NCBI RefSeq assembly: GCF_016616885.1
Contig: NZ_CP067102.1
Span: 4,802,501 to 4,866,500 of the forward strand
Direction of reading: 5' to 3'
Length of the DNA: 64,000 bases
From: Bradyrhizobium diazoefficiens
GTDB taxonomy: Bacteria; Pseudomonadota; Alphaproteobacteria; Rhizobiales; Xanthobacteraceae
The notes beneath the pieces are model-generated. The model did not search any database. It was given only the letters and a program-made list of their open reading frames with translations, and was not told the origin of the DNA. Both the position numbers and the translations under genes were made by a program. Of this stretch, positions 1 through 7,683 are shown piece by piece (the first letter of the stretch is position 1; the number at the start of each line of letters is the position of its first letter).

Positions 1-46
1 TTCGGCGTTTGGTTTGCCGGCCTGTTCCGCGCGACCTCCCCAGGTG

Positions 47-196
47 TCAGTGACGCTTGAAATATTGCACGTCGCGCTCATGCTTCTCGGCCGCCGCGCG
101 GCTCTTGAAGGTGCCGAGGTTGCGGCGCTTGCCGGTCTTGGGATTCACTTTGCGCGAATAGAGTCGGTATTCGCCCGATGCGAGCTTGCGGATCAT
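47..196 (-). CDS. Small basic hypothetical protein (49 aa)
   Basis: I do not recognise a function. The protein is 49 residues long and rich in Lys and Arg, with a hydrophobic/basic N-terminal half and a charged helix-like C-terminal half containing an Ala triplet followed by EKHERD. The start at 196 is chosen because an AGGAGG-type ribosome binding site lies about six bases upstream. The frame stays open much further upstream, but that stretch is antisense to a good signal-peptide protein and is not believed. A nucleic-acid-binding role would fit the charge, but that is only inference. Confidence 0.65.
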   Translation of the reverse strand: MIRKLASGEYRLYSRKVNPKTGKRRNLGTFKSRAAAEKHERDVQYFKRH

Positions 197-315
197 GGTT
201 GCGCCTCCTGCTTGCCGTGATGTCAACGGCCCGTCCCTGCGCAAGTTCCTGTTCGAACCCGCAAGTCCCGGCGCGCGACCGCTCGATTCACGTATCCCCG
301 CCGGGGAGAGGTAAA

Positions 316-1143
316 TCAAAAGCACAGCGTGGTGACGAGCTTGCCCTGCTTGTCCTTGATCGCATAGGGACAGCGCAGCCGCTCCAGCGCCTTCTTGGCG
401 TCCTCGTCGCCGAGCGCGGCGGCACGCTCGTAATAGGCCTTCGCGGCGTCCTTGTCCTTCGGACCGCCGCGGCCTTCCTGCGCGAAGGCGCCCATCCGCT
501 CCAGCGCGCCGGGATGGTTTTGCGCGGCCGCCTTCTCGAACAGCGCGCGGGCGGCGACGTCGTCCTTCTCGCCGCCATTGCCGCTCGCCAGCATCAGGCC
601 GAGCTGGTACTGCGCCTCCGCATTGGTCTCGGCGGCCTTGCCGAGCAGCGTGCGTGCCTGCGCCGGATCGGCGGGCGCGCCACCGCCGGCGTTGCCGAGT
701 GCCGCGAGATTGGAGACGCCGCGGGGATTGCCTGATTGCGCCGCCTTCTCGAACAGCTTTCGCGCCTGCGCCTCGTCCCTGGCGATGCCGGCCCCGGTGC
801 CGTAGGCGACACCGAGCTCGACCATCGCAGCGCTGGAGCCCTTGTCGGCCGCCTTGCGCCAGGCGGCGATCGCTTCGCTCGTCTGCCGGTTGGCGGCATA
901 GGCGCGGCCGAGCACGAACATCGCGCGGCGCGACGATGGGGCCGCCTGCTTGCAGAACTTGATCGCCGTCGCGACGTCGGCGGCCGCGATCTCGGGCACG
1001 CCCTTGACGTCGGCCGGCTTGTCGGGATCGCTTGGATCGGCGGCGACACGGTCGCACAGCACGAGGTCGGCCGATTGCGCATGCGCGGCGACGGGCGCGG
1101 CAAGCGCAACGAGGATGGCAAAGAGACAAGTCCGCATGGCCAT
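316..1143 (-). CDS. Exported Sel1-like repeat protein
   Basis: The protein has 275 residues. Residues 1-23 form a signal peptide (MAMR, then a hydrophobic stretch ending AHA before Gln), so it should be periplasmic. The rest consists of helical Sel1/TPR-like repeats, recognisable by recurrent segments such as ARKLFEKAA, ARTLLGKAA, ARALFEKAA and AKAYYERAA with LG or MG motifs every 36 residues or so. Sel1 repeats usually mediate protein-protein contacts; no partner is visible here. The C-terminus ends in a short Cys-containing tail, with another Cys near the mature N-terminus, so a disulfide is possible. The start could instead be the Met at 1137. Confidence 0.82.
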   Translation of the reverse strand: MAMRTCLFAILVALAAPVAAHAQSADLVLCDRVAADPSDPDKPADVKGVPEIAAADVATAIKFCKQAAPSSRRAMFVLGRAYAANRQTSEAIAAWRKAADKGSSAAMVELGVAYGTGAGIARDEAQARKLFEKAAQSGNPRGVSNLAALGNAGGGAPADPAQARTLLGKAAETNAEAQYQLGLMLASGNGGEKDDVAARALFEKAAAQNHPGALERMGAFAQEGRGGPKDKDAAKAYYERAAALGDEDAKKALERLRCPYAIKDKQGKLVTTLCF

Positions 1144-1295
1144 CACGTTGCGTCCGCGTCCCGGCGATTTCAAGGCTCGAGCCCTGATTGCCGCAAAGGC
1201 CGACATAGGAGCGCGCCAGGTCGGCCGCGGTATCTGCGATCACCCGGCCCTCGCCAATCACCTCGTCCACCTCGTCGAGCAATTCCCGTGACCGA

Positions 1296-2057
1296 TCAGG
1301 CGCGATGCATCAGCTTGAGCGCCGCCGTCAGCCTCAGGCTGCGCTTGCCGGCCAGCGCGGTGGCTTCCAGCACCGCGTCCTCGCCGTCATAGCTGCCGGA
1401 GAAGCCGATGCCGACCTCGTGGCCGCCGAAGATCGGATCGTCTTTGGCGGGCGTGTGCTCCTGGTTGAGGATCTGCCCCTTCCAGCGGCCGTTCGCGGCG
1501 GTGTAGCTGCCGAGATAATAGAACGAGGCGTCGCCGCCGAGGATGCGGCCCCGGTTGAGCAGCATCACGCCGGTGAGGCCGCCGTCGACGCCGTCGAGCA
1601 TGCGCAGGTGAACCGAGTAGAGGCCGTCGACGATGCCGGCCTCGCCGATGCCGCCGGCGATCGGCACCTCGTCTTCCGTGATCGGCGTCATCAGCGACTG
1701 GAAGGGAACGCCAGGCAGCTCCTTCAGCTCGCCCTTGAAGCGGTAGAGATCGCCGTCGGCAAACCCCTTCGCGATCAGCGTCGCATCGTCGGTGCCGGCC
1801 ATGGCGCGGTAGTTCGGATCGGGGTTGTGGCGGACCGTCTTGATGATGGTGTCGATGCCATCTGCGGTCTTCTCGTAGGTGCCGATATGGGCGAACGCCG
1901 AATTGCCGCCGAGCATCTTGCCATTGCCGGCATGCATCACGCTCCGGCCGACGCTGTCGCCGAGCTGAAATCGCACCTTGTAGAAGCCTTCAAACACCAG
2001 CCGTGTCCCCGGCCCGCGCACATCCTGCGGGTACTCTATCCCGGTTTGGGCTGACAT
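1296..2057 (-). CDS. Protein with two tandem GrlR-like domains
   Basis: The protein has 253 residues. The second half (about residues 140-250) has the pattern GLYSVHLRMLDGVDGG, then GRILGGDASFYYLGSY, GRWKGQ and a GFSGSYDG segment, which is the GrlR-like beta-sandwich fold. The first half is a more divergent copy (FEGFYKVRF, GKMLGGNSAFAHIGTY, and a KGEL segment near residue 105). GrlR proper is a small negative regulator of type III secretion in attaching-and-effacing enterobacteria; here the fold is recognised but the role is unknown. A single-domain relative lies at 6432-6779. The start at 2057 gives a sensible N-terminus; longer starts run into the glnII terminator. Confidence 0.7.
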   Translation of the reverse strand: MSAQTGIEYPQDVRGPGTRLVFEGFYKVRFQLGDSVGRSVMHAGNGKMLGGNSAFAHIGTYEKTADGIDTIIKTVRHNPDPNYRAMAGTDDATLIAKGFADGDLYRFKGELKELPGVPFQSLMTPITEDEVPIAGGIGEAGIVDGLYSVHLRMLDGVDGGLTGVMLLNRGRILGGDASFYYLGSYTAANGRWKGQILNQEHTPAKDDPIFGGHEVGIGFSGSYDGEDAVLEATALAGKRSLRLTAALKLMHRA

Positions 2058-2089
2058 GGACAGGCTCCAGGCCGGCATGGCGAATGCAA

Positions 2090-2123
2090 AAATCCGCCGG
2101 AGCCTTGCAGCTCCGACGGATTT
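2090..2123 (-). terminator. Rho-independent terminator of glnII
   Basis: A 14-bp stem with one mismatch (AAATCCGCCGGAGC pairing with GCTCCGACGGATTT) encloses a six-base loop. Read on the minus strand, it is followed by a run of five T. It lies between the glnII stop and the next minus-strand gene. A second GC-rich inverted repeat (CCCGGGC with GCCCGGG) at about 2133-2160 sits between it and glnII. Confidence 0.75.
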
Positions 2124-2169
2124 GAAAGCCAACCCGGGCCAGGCCCCCCAGCCCGGGCCGGAAGGATCT

Positions 2170-3204
2170 TTACGCCGCGGCCTTCTTGTCAGCCGGGACC
2201 GACGCGATCGTCTTCAGGATCTGCGAAGCGATCTGGTATGGGTCGCCCTGCGAGTTCGGACGGCGGTCTTCCAGATAGCCCTTGTAGCCGTTGTTGACGA
2301 AGGAGTGCGGAACGCGGATCGACGCGCCGCGATCGGCCACGCCGTAGCTGAACTTGTTCCACGGCGCGGTCTCGTGCTTGCCGGTCAGACGCTTGTCATT
2401 GTCCGGGCCGTAGACTGCGATGTGGTCCATCAGGTTCTTGTCGAAGGCGGCCATCAGCGCCTCGAAGTACTCCTTGCCGCCGACCGTACGCATGTACTCG
2501 GTGGAGAAGTTGGCGTGCATGCCGGAACCATTCCAGTCGGTGTCGCCGAGCGGCTTGCAGTGGAACTCGATGTCGATGCCGTACTTCTCGGTCAGGCGCA
2601 GCATCAGGTAGCGGGCCATCCACATTTCGTCAGCGGCTTTCTTGGAGCCCTTGCCGAAGATCTGGAATTCCCACTGGCCCTTTGCGACTTCCGCGTTGAT
2701 GCCCTCGTGGTTGATGCCGGCAGCCAGGCAGAGGTCGAGATGCTCTTCGACGATCTTGCGGGCGACATCGCCGACGTTGGAGAAGCCGACGCCGGTGTAG
2801 TACGGGCCCTGCGGCGCCGGATAGCCGGAGGCCGGGAAGCCGAGCGGACGGCCGTCCTTGTAGAAGAAGTATTCCTGCTCGAAGCCGAACCAGGCGCCGG
2901 CATCGTCAAGAATGGTCGCGCGCTTGTTGGAGGCGTGCGGCGTCTTGCCATCGGGCATCATGACTTCGCACATCACCAGCACGCCATTGGTGCGGGCGCC
3001 GTCCGGGAACACCGCGACCGGCTTCAGCACGCAATCCGAGCTGTGGCCTTCGGCCTGCTGGGTGGAGGAGCCATCGAAGCCCCAGAGCGGAAGCTGCTCG
3101 AGCGTCGGGAACGACGCGAATTCCTTGATCTGAGTTTTGCCGCGCAAGTTCGGAGTCGGCGTATATCCGTCGAGCCAGATGTACTCGAGCTTATACTTGG
3201 TCAT
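2170..3204 (-). CDS. glnII: Glutamine synthetase II
   Basis: This enzyme makes glutamine from glutamate, ammonia and ATP in the cytoplasm. It is the eukaryote-like GSII isozyme (344 residues; the bacterial GSI enzyme is about 470). Visible motifs are GFDGSS near residue 40, FEQEYFFY in the glutamate/metal site, NAEVAKGQWEFQI, the NGSGMH nucleotide/metal motif, and HETAPWNKFSYGVADRG toward the C-terminus. In rhizobia GSII is not adenylylated but is controlled by NtrC at transcription, which matches the sigma-54 promoter at 3290-3304. The start ATG at 3204 begins MTKYKLEYIW, typical for the family. An upstream in-frame opening to about 4197 is a high-G+C artefact. Confidence 0.97.
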   Translation of the reverse strand: MTKYKLEYIWLDGYTPTPNLRGKTQIKEFASFPTLEQLPLWGFDGSSTQQAEGHSSDCVLKPVAVFPDGARTNGVLVMCEVMMPDGKTPHASNKRATILDDAGAWFGFEQEYFFYKDGRPLGFPASGYPAPQGPYYTGVGFSNVGDVARKIVEEHLDLCLAAGINHEGINAEVAKGQWEFQIFGKGSKKAADEMWMARYLMLRLTEKYGIDIEFHCKPLGDTDWNGSGMHANFSTEYMRTVGGKEYFEALMAAFDKNLMDHIAVYGPDNDKRLTGKHETAPWNKFSYGVADRGASIRVPHSFVNNGYKGYLEDRRPNSQGDPYQIASQILKTIASVPADKKAAA

Positions 3205-3289
3205 TGAGCCTCTCTGTAGATGATGCGAAAGGTGGGGTTGAGAGCCCCCGCACGTTTGTACCCGGCCATCATCGGCCGGCCCCTTACAA

Positions 3290-3304
3290 GCATTTTGCGT
3301 GCCA
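3290..3304 (-). promoter_or_regulatory. Sigma-54 (-24/-12) promoter of glnII
   Basis: On the minus strand the sequence reads TGGCACGCAAAATGC. This matches the RpoN consensus TGGCACG-N4-TTGC at all but one fixed base and keeps the required GG-N10-GC spacing. Transcription would start near 3278, leaving a leader of about 75 bases before glnII. NtrC-activated RpoN transcription of glnII is established in Bradyrhizobium; the placement here is read from the sequence. Confidence 0.88.
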
Positions 3305-3392
3305 AAAGGCCGCAGCGCGGGAGGTTTTCCACCGCGACCGGAACCGGCCCGTCGGCGGAAAAAACGCCTACAGCGATGTGCGTCATGACCGC

Positions 3393-3412
3393 GCACCTTC
3401 ACGTGAAGCTGC
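3393..3412. promoter_or_regulatory. Palindrome upstream of the glnII promoter
   Basis: GCACCTTCACGTGAAGCTGC is a 20-bp palindrome with one mispaired position, about 100 bp upstream of the -24/-12 element, a normal distance for an enhancer-binding activator. Its GCAC/TGC ends recall NtrC half sites, but the half-site spacing is longer than the classical NtrC consensus. The regulator is therefore not identified from sequence alone. Confidence 0.4.
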
Positions 3413-3740
3413 ACCGCAAAAATTCCGGGAAAAACGCCCGATTCTGGAGCAGGCAGACCCCTGCCGCAGGTTGCCGCTGAAACGCGCATCAACGTGCGGC
3501 AACTTTCGCAAAGCCCCTGCCCCTGCCTGGCAACCTTTGGAATGGCCCAGGTGTTAGTCACCAGCACGGTGCCTTGGAGAATGCAGACAGTCGACTGCCC
3601 ACAAAATAGGCGAGAACTGATTTCCTTTTCAGCACTTTCCAATCCGGGATGCGCGGCCGATATGGGGATTCCAGTAACCACAATCGAACGAGTCGGACGC
3701 ACCATGGAGGCCAAGGCGCTTCGACCCAGGAGCAATCGCA

Positions 3741-3944
3741 ATGATGAACAATGGTCTGAGTCAGGGATCTGCCAAGATCTATCAATTCCCCGCCGGGGGC
3801 CGCGCGGCTCTCGCGGGACGCCGTTATGGCGAGACCCGCCTTCCTGCCGATCACGCTTCGCTTCCCGCGAACGTCTCGATCTGCAGCGATAGCTGGTACC
3901 ACCAGGATGCGGTCGACGAGGCAAAGCCCAAATGGGATCGCTAG
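3741..3944 (+). CDS. DUF2735 domain protein
   Basis: This 67-residue protein matches the small DUF2735 family as I remember it: an N-terminal QGSAKIYQFP segment, then GRAALAGRR, LPADHASLP, and a C-terminal WYHQ-DA-DEAKPKWDR. The family is confined largely to rhizobia and is often found beside glnII. Its biochemical function is not established to my knowledge. A purine-rich AGGAG lies just upstream; the start may be either of two adjacent ATGs (3741 or 3744). It is transcribed away from glnII and closed by the strong hairpin at 4000-4035. The neighbourhood suggests a nitrogen-status role, which is inference. Confidence 0.85.
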   Translation: MMNNGLSQGSAKIYQFPAGGRAALAGRRYGETRLPADHASLPANVSICSDSWYHQDAVDEAKPKWDR

Positions 3945-3999
3945 TGCCGTTGTCTGGTCTGAGACCGCCGCACTCTTTCAGGCGCTCAGCGGAAGTTTC

Positions 4000-4035
4000 A
4001 AAAAGGGTCGAAACACCGAGGTTTCGACCCTTTTT
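4000..4035 (+). terminator. Strong rho-independent terminator after the DUF2735 gene
   Basis: A perfect 15-bp stem (AAAAAGGGTCGAAAC with GTTTCGACCCTTTTT) with a six-base loop is followed by the T-run of its own 3' arm. The A-run on the other side means it could also terminate transcription from the opposite strand. Confidence 0.9.
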
Positions 4036-4150
4036 GATTCCGGACCTGCGCTGGAGGAAGCCGCGCTTGTCGAAGTCATAAAACCCCACGATGAACTGGG
4101 TACCATCGACGCCTACAATAGCCTGCGGCAACGCAGCAAAAGAAGCGCCC

Positions 4151-4894
4151 ATGTCAGATCCCCCTGCCCGCCACCTCAGCCTGCAAGGCGCCAGCAATTT
4201 TCGCGACCTCGGCGGTTACGCCACAAGCGATGGTCGCACCACGCGCTGGCGCCACATCTTCCGCTCCAACCACCTTGGCCAGCTCACCGCTGAAGACATC
4301 GCGATCGTCCGCGCGCTCGGCGTCAAAAGCGCGTTCGACTTCCGCGGCGTCGAGGAGCGCGCGGCCGGCGTCTGCGTCGTCAACGAGATCACCGTGCATT
4401 CGCTGCCGATCGAGCCGACGGTGGTGGCCTCACTGCGCGCCGAGCTCGCCAGAGGCGCGCTGACTGCGCCGGTCGCGCTTGAGCTGATGCGCGAATCCTA
4501 TCGCAACTATGTCCGCCACAACACGCATAGCTTCCGCATGCTGTTCGGCCATCTCCTGCAGGACCGCGCCCCGCTCGTGATCCACTGCACCGCCGGCAAG
4601 GACCGCACCGGCTTTGCCAGCGCCCTGATCCTGCACGCGCTCGGCGTGCCCGAGGAGGTCATTGCAGAGGATTATCTGCTGACCAATCGCCACTACAAGC
4701 GCGACGTGTCGAGCGTCTCCGATCTGCCCGCCGACGTCCTCGACGCCATCGGCTCGGTCAACGCCTCCTATCTCGATGCAGCTTTCGATGCCGTCGGCCG
4801 CGACTATGGCGATGTCGAGACCTACTTGCGCGACGGCCTCAAGCTCGGGCGAGCAGAGCGGACCGCGCTGAAAGAGCGCTATCTTCAGGCGTGA
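4151..4894 (+). CDS. Tyrosine-protein phosphatase (DSP/PTP fold)
   Basis: The protein has 247 residues with the phosphatase loop HCTAGKDRTG at residues 145-154, where Cys146 is the nucleophile and Arg152 binds phosphate. The N-terminus carries NFRDLGGY (about residues 16-23), characteristic of the bacterial Y_phosphatase3 family that includes lipid/protein tyrosine phosphatases such as LipA and MptpB. No signal peptide or membrane segment is seen, so it is probably cytoplasmic. Substrate (phosphotyrosine or phosphoinositide) cannot be told from sequence. The Met at 4151 is chosen because the frame upstream overlaps the terminator and is not protein-like. Confidence 0.9.
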   Translation: MSDPPARHLSLQGASNFRDLGGYATSDGRTTRWRHIFRSNHLGQLTAEDIAIVRALGVKSAFDFRGVEERAAGVCVVNEITVHSLPIEPTVVASLRAELARGALTAPVALELMRESYRNYVRHNTHSFRMLFGHLLQDRAPLVIHCTAGKDRTGFASALILHALGVPEEVIAEDYLLTNRHYKRDVSSVSDLPADVLDAIGSVNASYLDAAFDAVGRDYGDVETYLRDGLKLGRAERTALKERYLQA

Positions 4895-4909
4895 GCGACG
4901 CCGGGCGCC

Positions 4910-5632
4910 TCACGCCGTCGGAGTTACGGCCTTGATGATGGAATTGGTCAGCGCGAGCGATACCTGCATGGTACTCCAATTGCTCTGATGCAGCTTCAGA
5001 TCATCCTCGGGATCGAGCAGCTGCTCGAACGAAACGTTGTTTAGCACGTGCCAGTGGCGCATGAGCGCCCAACGCTGGAACAGGTTGACCTTGGCGTCCT
5101 CCGCCGCGGTTCGGATCGCCGAAACCATCCTCTCCGCGAGATCGGCGTTGTCGTCGAACAGCATGGCCGTCACGTATTGCGGGTCGATCAGAATGACATC
5201 CATGGTCGGGTGAGCGCGCAGGAGTGCCAATCCCCCGATGATGTTTGCGACCACTTCGTCGAAGTTGAACTCCTTCTGGCGATACACTGCGTTTGTCCCG
5301 ACCTGCCAGAGCACCAGAGAAGGATTTTCAGCAAAGATGTCATCGTTGAACCGAGCCACTTCCAATGGCGCTTCTTGGCCGCCCTGGCCGCGGTTGAAGA
5401 CGTCGATCCGGATTTTCGGATGGGGATCGTCATCCTTGTAGTGCTTTCGCAAATACAGCTCGAGCCGCGCGGGATAGGGAACGACATTGCGAAGTCCCGC
5501 AGTCGAGGACGACCCCATCGCTACGACGCGCACGGGCCCCCTTCCGCTCAACGCGGCCCGGAAATTCTCCAGGCGATGCTTCAAATCAACGATCTCAGGG
5601 GGGCAATCGATAGTCGGCAATTCGTTAGACAT
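4910..5632 (-). CDS. SGNH/GDSL-family hydrolase
   Basis: This 240-residue protein has the four SGNH blocks. They are VVAMGSSSTAG with the nucleophile Ser near 42, NRGQGGQ with the oxyanion glycine, WQVGTNAV with the conserved Asn, and a C-terminal D-x-x-x-HQSNW with the catalytic Asp/His pair. These hydrolases act as esterases, lipases or acyl-transfer enzymes. There is no signal peptide, so it appears cytoplasmic, unlike many GDSL esterases. It converges with the phosphatase at 4151-4894 (15-bp gap) and diverges from the broken SDR gene. The specific substrate is unknown. Confidence 0.85.
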   Translation of the reverse strand: MSNELPTIDCPPEIVDLKHRLENFRAALSGRGPVRVVAMGSSSTAGLRNVVPYPARLELYLRKHYKDDDPHPKIRIDVFNRGQGGQEAPLEVARFNDDIFAENPSLVLWQVGTNAVYRQKEFNFDEVVANIIGGLALLRAHPTMDVILIDPQYVTAMLFDDNADLAERMVSAIRTAAEDAKVNLFQRWALMRHWHVLNNVSFEQLLDPEDDLKLHQSNWSTMQVSLALTNSIIKAVTPTA

Positions 5633-5752
5633 GAACCAACCTCCGCCACCATCTCAAGTTGCAGCAATCATTCAGCCTTGATGGCGCCGCCATTGCAAGT
5701 CCAATTCGCATCGCGCAATAGTCGGCGGTGAATTGAGGCGACGGAGAGTATC

Positions 5753-6431
5753 GTGCAGGGAAAAATCATTGTCGTGACTGGCGCTCGGCGCGCTTGGCAA
5801 GGTGGTCGCCGACGTCGCGCAATCACGCGGCGCTCGGGTCGCCGGCATCGATCACGCGCCCTCTCAACTGCCGGCGACGACCGAGCGCGTCGAGATCGGC
5901 GGCGTCGACCTGTCCGACGCGGCGCAGGCGAAGACGGCGGTGGACGCTGCCGCGAAGCATTTCGGCAGGCTGGACGCCCTGGTCAATATCGCAGGCGGCT
6001 TTGCCTTCGAGACCGTCGGCGACGGCGACATCAAGACGTGGCAGCGCATGCATGCGCTGAACGTGCTGACGGCCCTCAACGCCTCCCACGCGGCGTTGCC
6101 GCATCTTGCCGCTTCGAAGGCAGGCCGCATCATCAATATCGGCGCCATGGGCGCGCTGCAGGCGGGCTCGGGCATGGGTCCCTACGCCGCATCGAAGGCG
6201 GGCGTGCACCGCCTCACCGAGGCGCTCGCCAACGAATGGAAGGGCAAGGTCACGGTGAACGCGGTGCTGCCGTCGACCATCGACACCACGGCGAACCGCG
6301 CCGACATGCCGAAAGCCGACTTCACCAAATGGGTGACACCGCTGGAGCTTGCCGAGGTGATCCTGTTCCTCGTCAGCGACGCCGCGAGCGGCGTCACCGG
6401 CGCGCTGATTCCGGTGAGCGGACGGGTCTGA
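5753..6431 (+). pseudogene. Short-chain dehydrogenase/reductase, frameshifted in the NAD(P) motif
   Basis: The first codons (GTG start) read MQGKIIVVTGA in one frame. The rest of the protein, from LGKVVADVAQSRG to VTGALIPVSGRV, is in another frame. The break falls at about 5781-5790, inside the glycine-rich TGxxxGxG cofactor motif. The local GCGC repeats suggest loss of two bases: restoring GC gives TGALGALGK, as in normal SDRs. The downstream part is otherwise intact, with LVNIAGG, the Ser region, the YAASK catalytic motif (Tyr and Lys), and a normal C-terminus. It is either a recent pseudogene or an assembly error; translation could restart downstream but would lack the cofactor motif. Confidence 0.82.
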
Positions 6432-6779
6432 TCAATCCGGCACGAGCAGCCGCAGATTGCCCTTGAAACGGATGCTCTGCTTGCCGGCGAGCGCCATGCC
6501 TTCGCCATAGGCGGTCTCGTCGGTGTAGGTGCCGCTGAAGCCGATGGTGACGACCTTGCGGCCCCACACCGGGCGCTCGTCGAACGAGGGCGAATGCTCC
6601 TCGTTGGTCAGCTCGCCCTTCCACTTGCCGTCGGCGGAGGTGTAGCTGCCATAGGCAAAGAAAAAGGAATCGCCGCCGCGCATGGTGCCGTCACGCAGCA
6701 CCATGACGCCCTGATTGCCGCCCTGGACGCCATCCAGCATCTCGATCCGGATGTGATAGAGCCCGTTCCTGATCGTCAT
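6432..6779 (-). CDS. Single-domain GrlR-like protein
   Basis: The protein has 115 residues and is clearly related to the C-terminal domain of the protein at 1296-2057. It shares GLYHIRIEMLDGVQGGNQGVMVL, the MRGGDSFFFAYGSY segment, KWKGEL, NEEHSP, a GFSGTYTDE segment and ALAGKQSIRFKGNL. It is a GrlR-like beta-rich domain of unknown role in rhizobia. Its stop codon directly abuts the stop of the convergent SDR gene. No signal peptide is present. Confidence 0.75.
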   Translation of the reverse strand: MTIRNGLYHIRIEMLDGVQGGNQGVMVLRDGTMRGGDSFFFAYGSYTSADGKWKGELTNEEHSPSFDERPVWGRKVVTIGFSGTYTDETAYGEGMALAGKQSIRFKGNLRLLVPD

Positions 6780-6901
6780 ATTCGCGCGCCCGCCTGTTCC
6801 CCGCGCACGGATATAGCTGGCTTGACCGCGTCAGGGCAAATGCCGTGAGCCCGAGTCCAGGCTAGACTGGCCGCAACTGATTCTCCGATCGGAAACTCGC
6901 T

Positions 6902-7588
6902 TTGGAAACCGCGCTCTATCTTCCCGTCAAACGATTCCTCGAAGAGCTCGGCTTCTCCGTGAAGGGCGAGATCGGCGGCTGCGATCTCGTGGGCCTGAGC
7001 TCCGGCGATCCGCCGGTGGTGGTGATTGGCGAGCTCAAGCTCGCATTCAATCTTGAGCTTATCCTGCAAGCGGTGGATCGCGCGCCGGCGGGTGACGAGG
7101 TCTGGATCGCCGCAAAGATGTCGATTCGCGGCAAGGGCCGCGAGAGCGATGCTCGCTATCGCAATCTCTGCCGTCGCCTCGGCTTCGGTATGCTCGGGGT
7201 GACCGACAGCGGCCAGGTCGAGGTGCTGGTGAAGCCGCCGACGGCGGCCCCCCGCCGCGAGCCGAAGACGCGCTCGCGGCTGGTGGCCGAACATCAGCGC
7301 CGTCAGGGTGATCCCGTGCTCGGCGGCAGCACCCGTGCGCCGATCATGACGGCGTACCGGCAGCAGGCGCTGGCCTGCGCATCGGAGCTAGCCACAGGCC
7401 CGCGGCGCGTGCGCGAATTGCGCGAACGCTGTCCCGATGCCGGCAAGATCTTGCTTAACAATGTGTATGGCTGGTTCGAGCGCGCCGACCGGGGAATCTA
7501 CGGGCTTACGGAGGCAGGACATGCGGCGCTGAAACGCTGGCCGCAGCAACGGGTTAATATCGATGCCGGTGTCGCGTCACCGCCATGA
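6902..7588 (+). CDS. DUF2161 family protein with PD-(D/E)XK nuclease-like fold
   Basis: This 228-residue protein starts with TTG at 6902 and matches the DUF2161 family: METALYLPVKRFLEELGF, then GGCDLVGL with the acidic residue, VVVIGELKLAF supplying the E-x-K pair, and DEVWIAAK. This is the layout of PD-(D/E)XK nucleases and the family is predicted to be phosphodiesterase-like. A basic linker (about residues 120-140) leads to a C-terminal winged-helix-like segment, including VRELRERCPDAGKILLNNVYGWFER. No mobile-element genes adjoin it, so a restriction role is unsupported. Activity has not, to my knowledge, been shown. Confidence 0.82.
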   Translation: METALYLPVKRFLEELGFSVKGEIGGCDLVGLSSGDPPVVVIGELKLAFNLELILQAVDRAPAGDEVWIAAKMSIRGKGRESDARYRNLCRRLGFGMLGVTDSGQVEVLVKPPTAAPRREPKTRSRLVAEHQRRQGDPVLGGSTRAPIMTAYRQQALACASELATGPRRVRELRERCPDAGKILLNNVYGWFERADRGIYGLTEAGHAALKRWPQQRVNIDAGVASPP

Positions 7589-7630
7589 CACCCGACCGGT
7601 GCATAGCTGAAATGCCACACCGATTTCATA

Positions 7631-7641
7631 TTGCAATGCAA
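7631..7641. promoter_or_regulatory. TTGCA-A-TGCAA palindrome upstream of a hypothetical gene
   Basis: A perfect 11-bp palindrome, extended imperfectly to ATATTGCAATGCAACAT, sits about 43 bp upstream of the start at 7684. It is the right size and place for a repressor operator. TGC/GCA dyads are known sites of PhaR-type regulators in alphaproteobacteria, but that identification is only a guess. Confidence 0.3.
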
Positions 7642-7683
7642 CATATACCGCACTAGGTATCCCGGCATCAAACCGAGGCCGTT

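Larger units (their letters stand above)
3205..3740. other. glnII upstream regulatory region without a gene
   Basis: This 536-bp gap between glnII and the divergent DUF2735 gene holds the sigma-54 promoter (3290-3304) and the palindrome at 3393-3412. A weaker GG-N10-GC match on the minus strand lies at 3508-3522. The open frames across it have no recognisable protein features. Confidence 0.6.

Noticed and set aside
47..1282. 411-residue minus-strand frame
   Set aside because: Only its last 49 residues look real. The rest is an Arg-rich frame antisense in phase to the Sel1 gene, as expected from high G+C.
3508..3522. Second sigma-54-like element on the minus strand upstream of glnII
   Set aside because: It has GG-N10-GC spacing but poorer matches than 3290-3304 and lies about 300 bp from the gene. 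It is kept only as a weak alternative.
2170..4197. Long minus-strand frame extending glnII to 675 residues
   Set aside because: The extension crosses the sigma-54 promoter, the DUF2735 gene and its terminator, and has no protein-like features. GSII normally begins at the Met at 3204.
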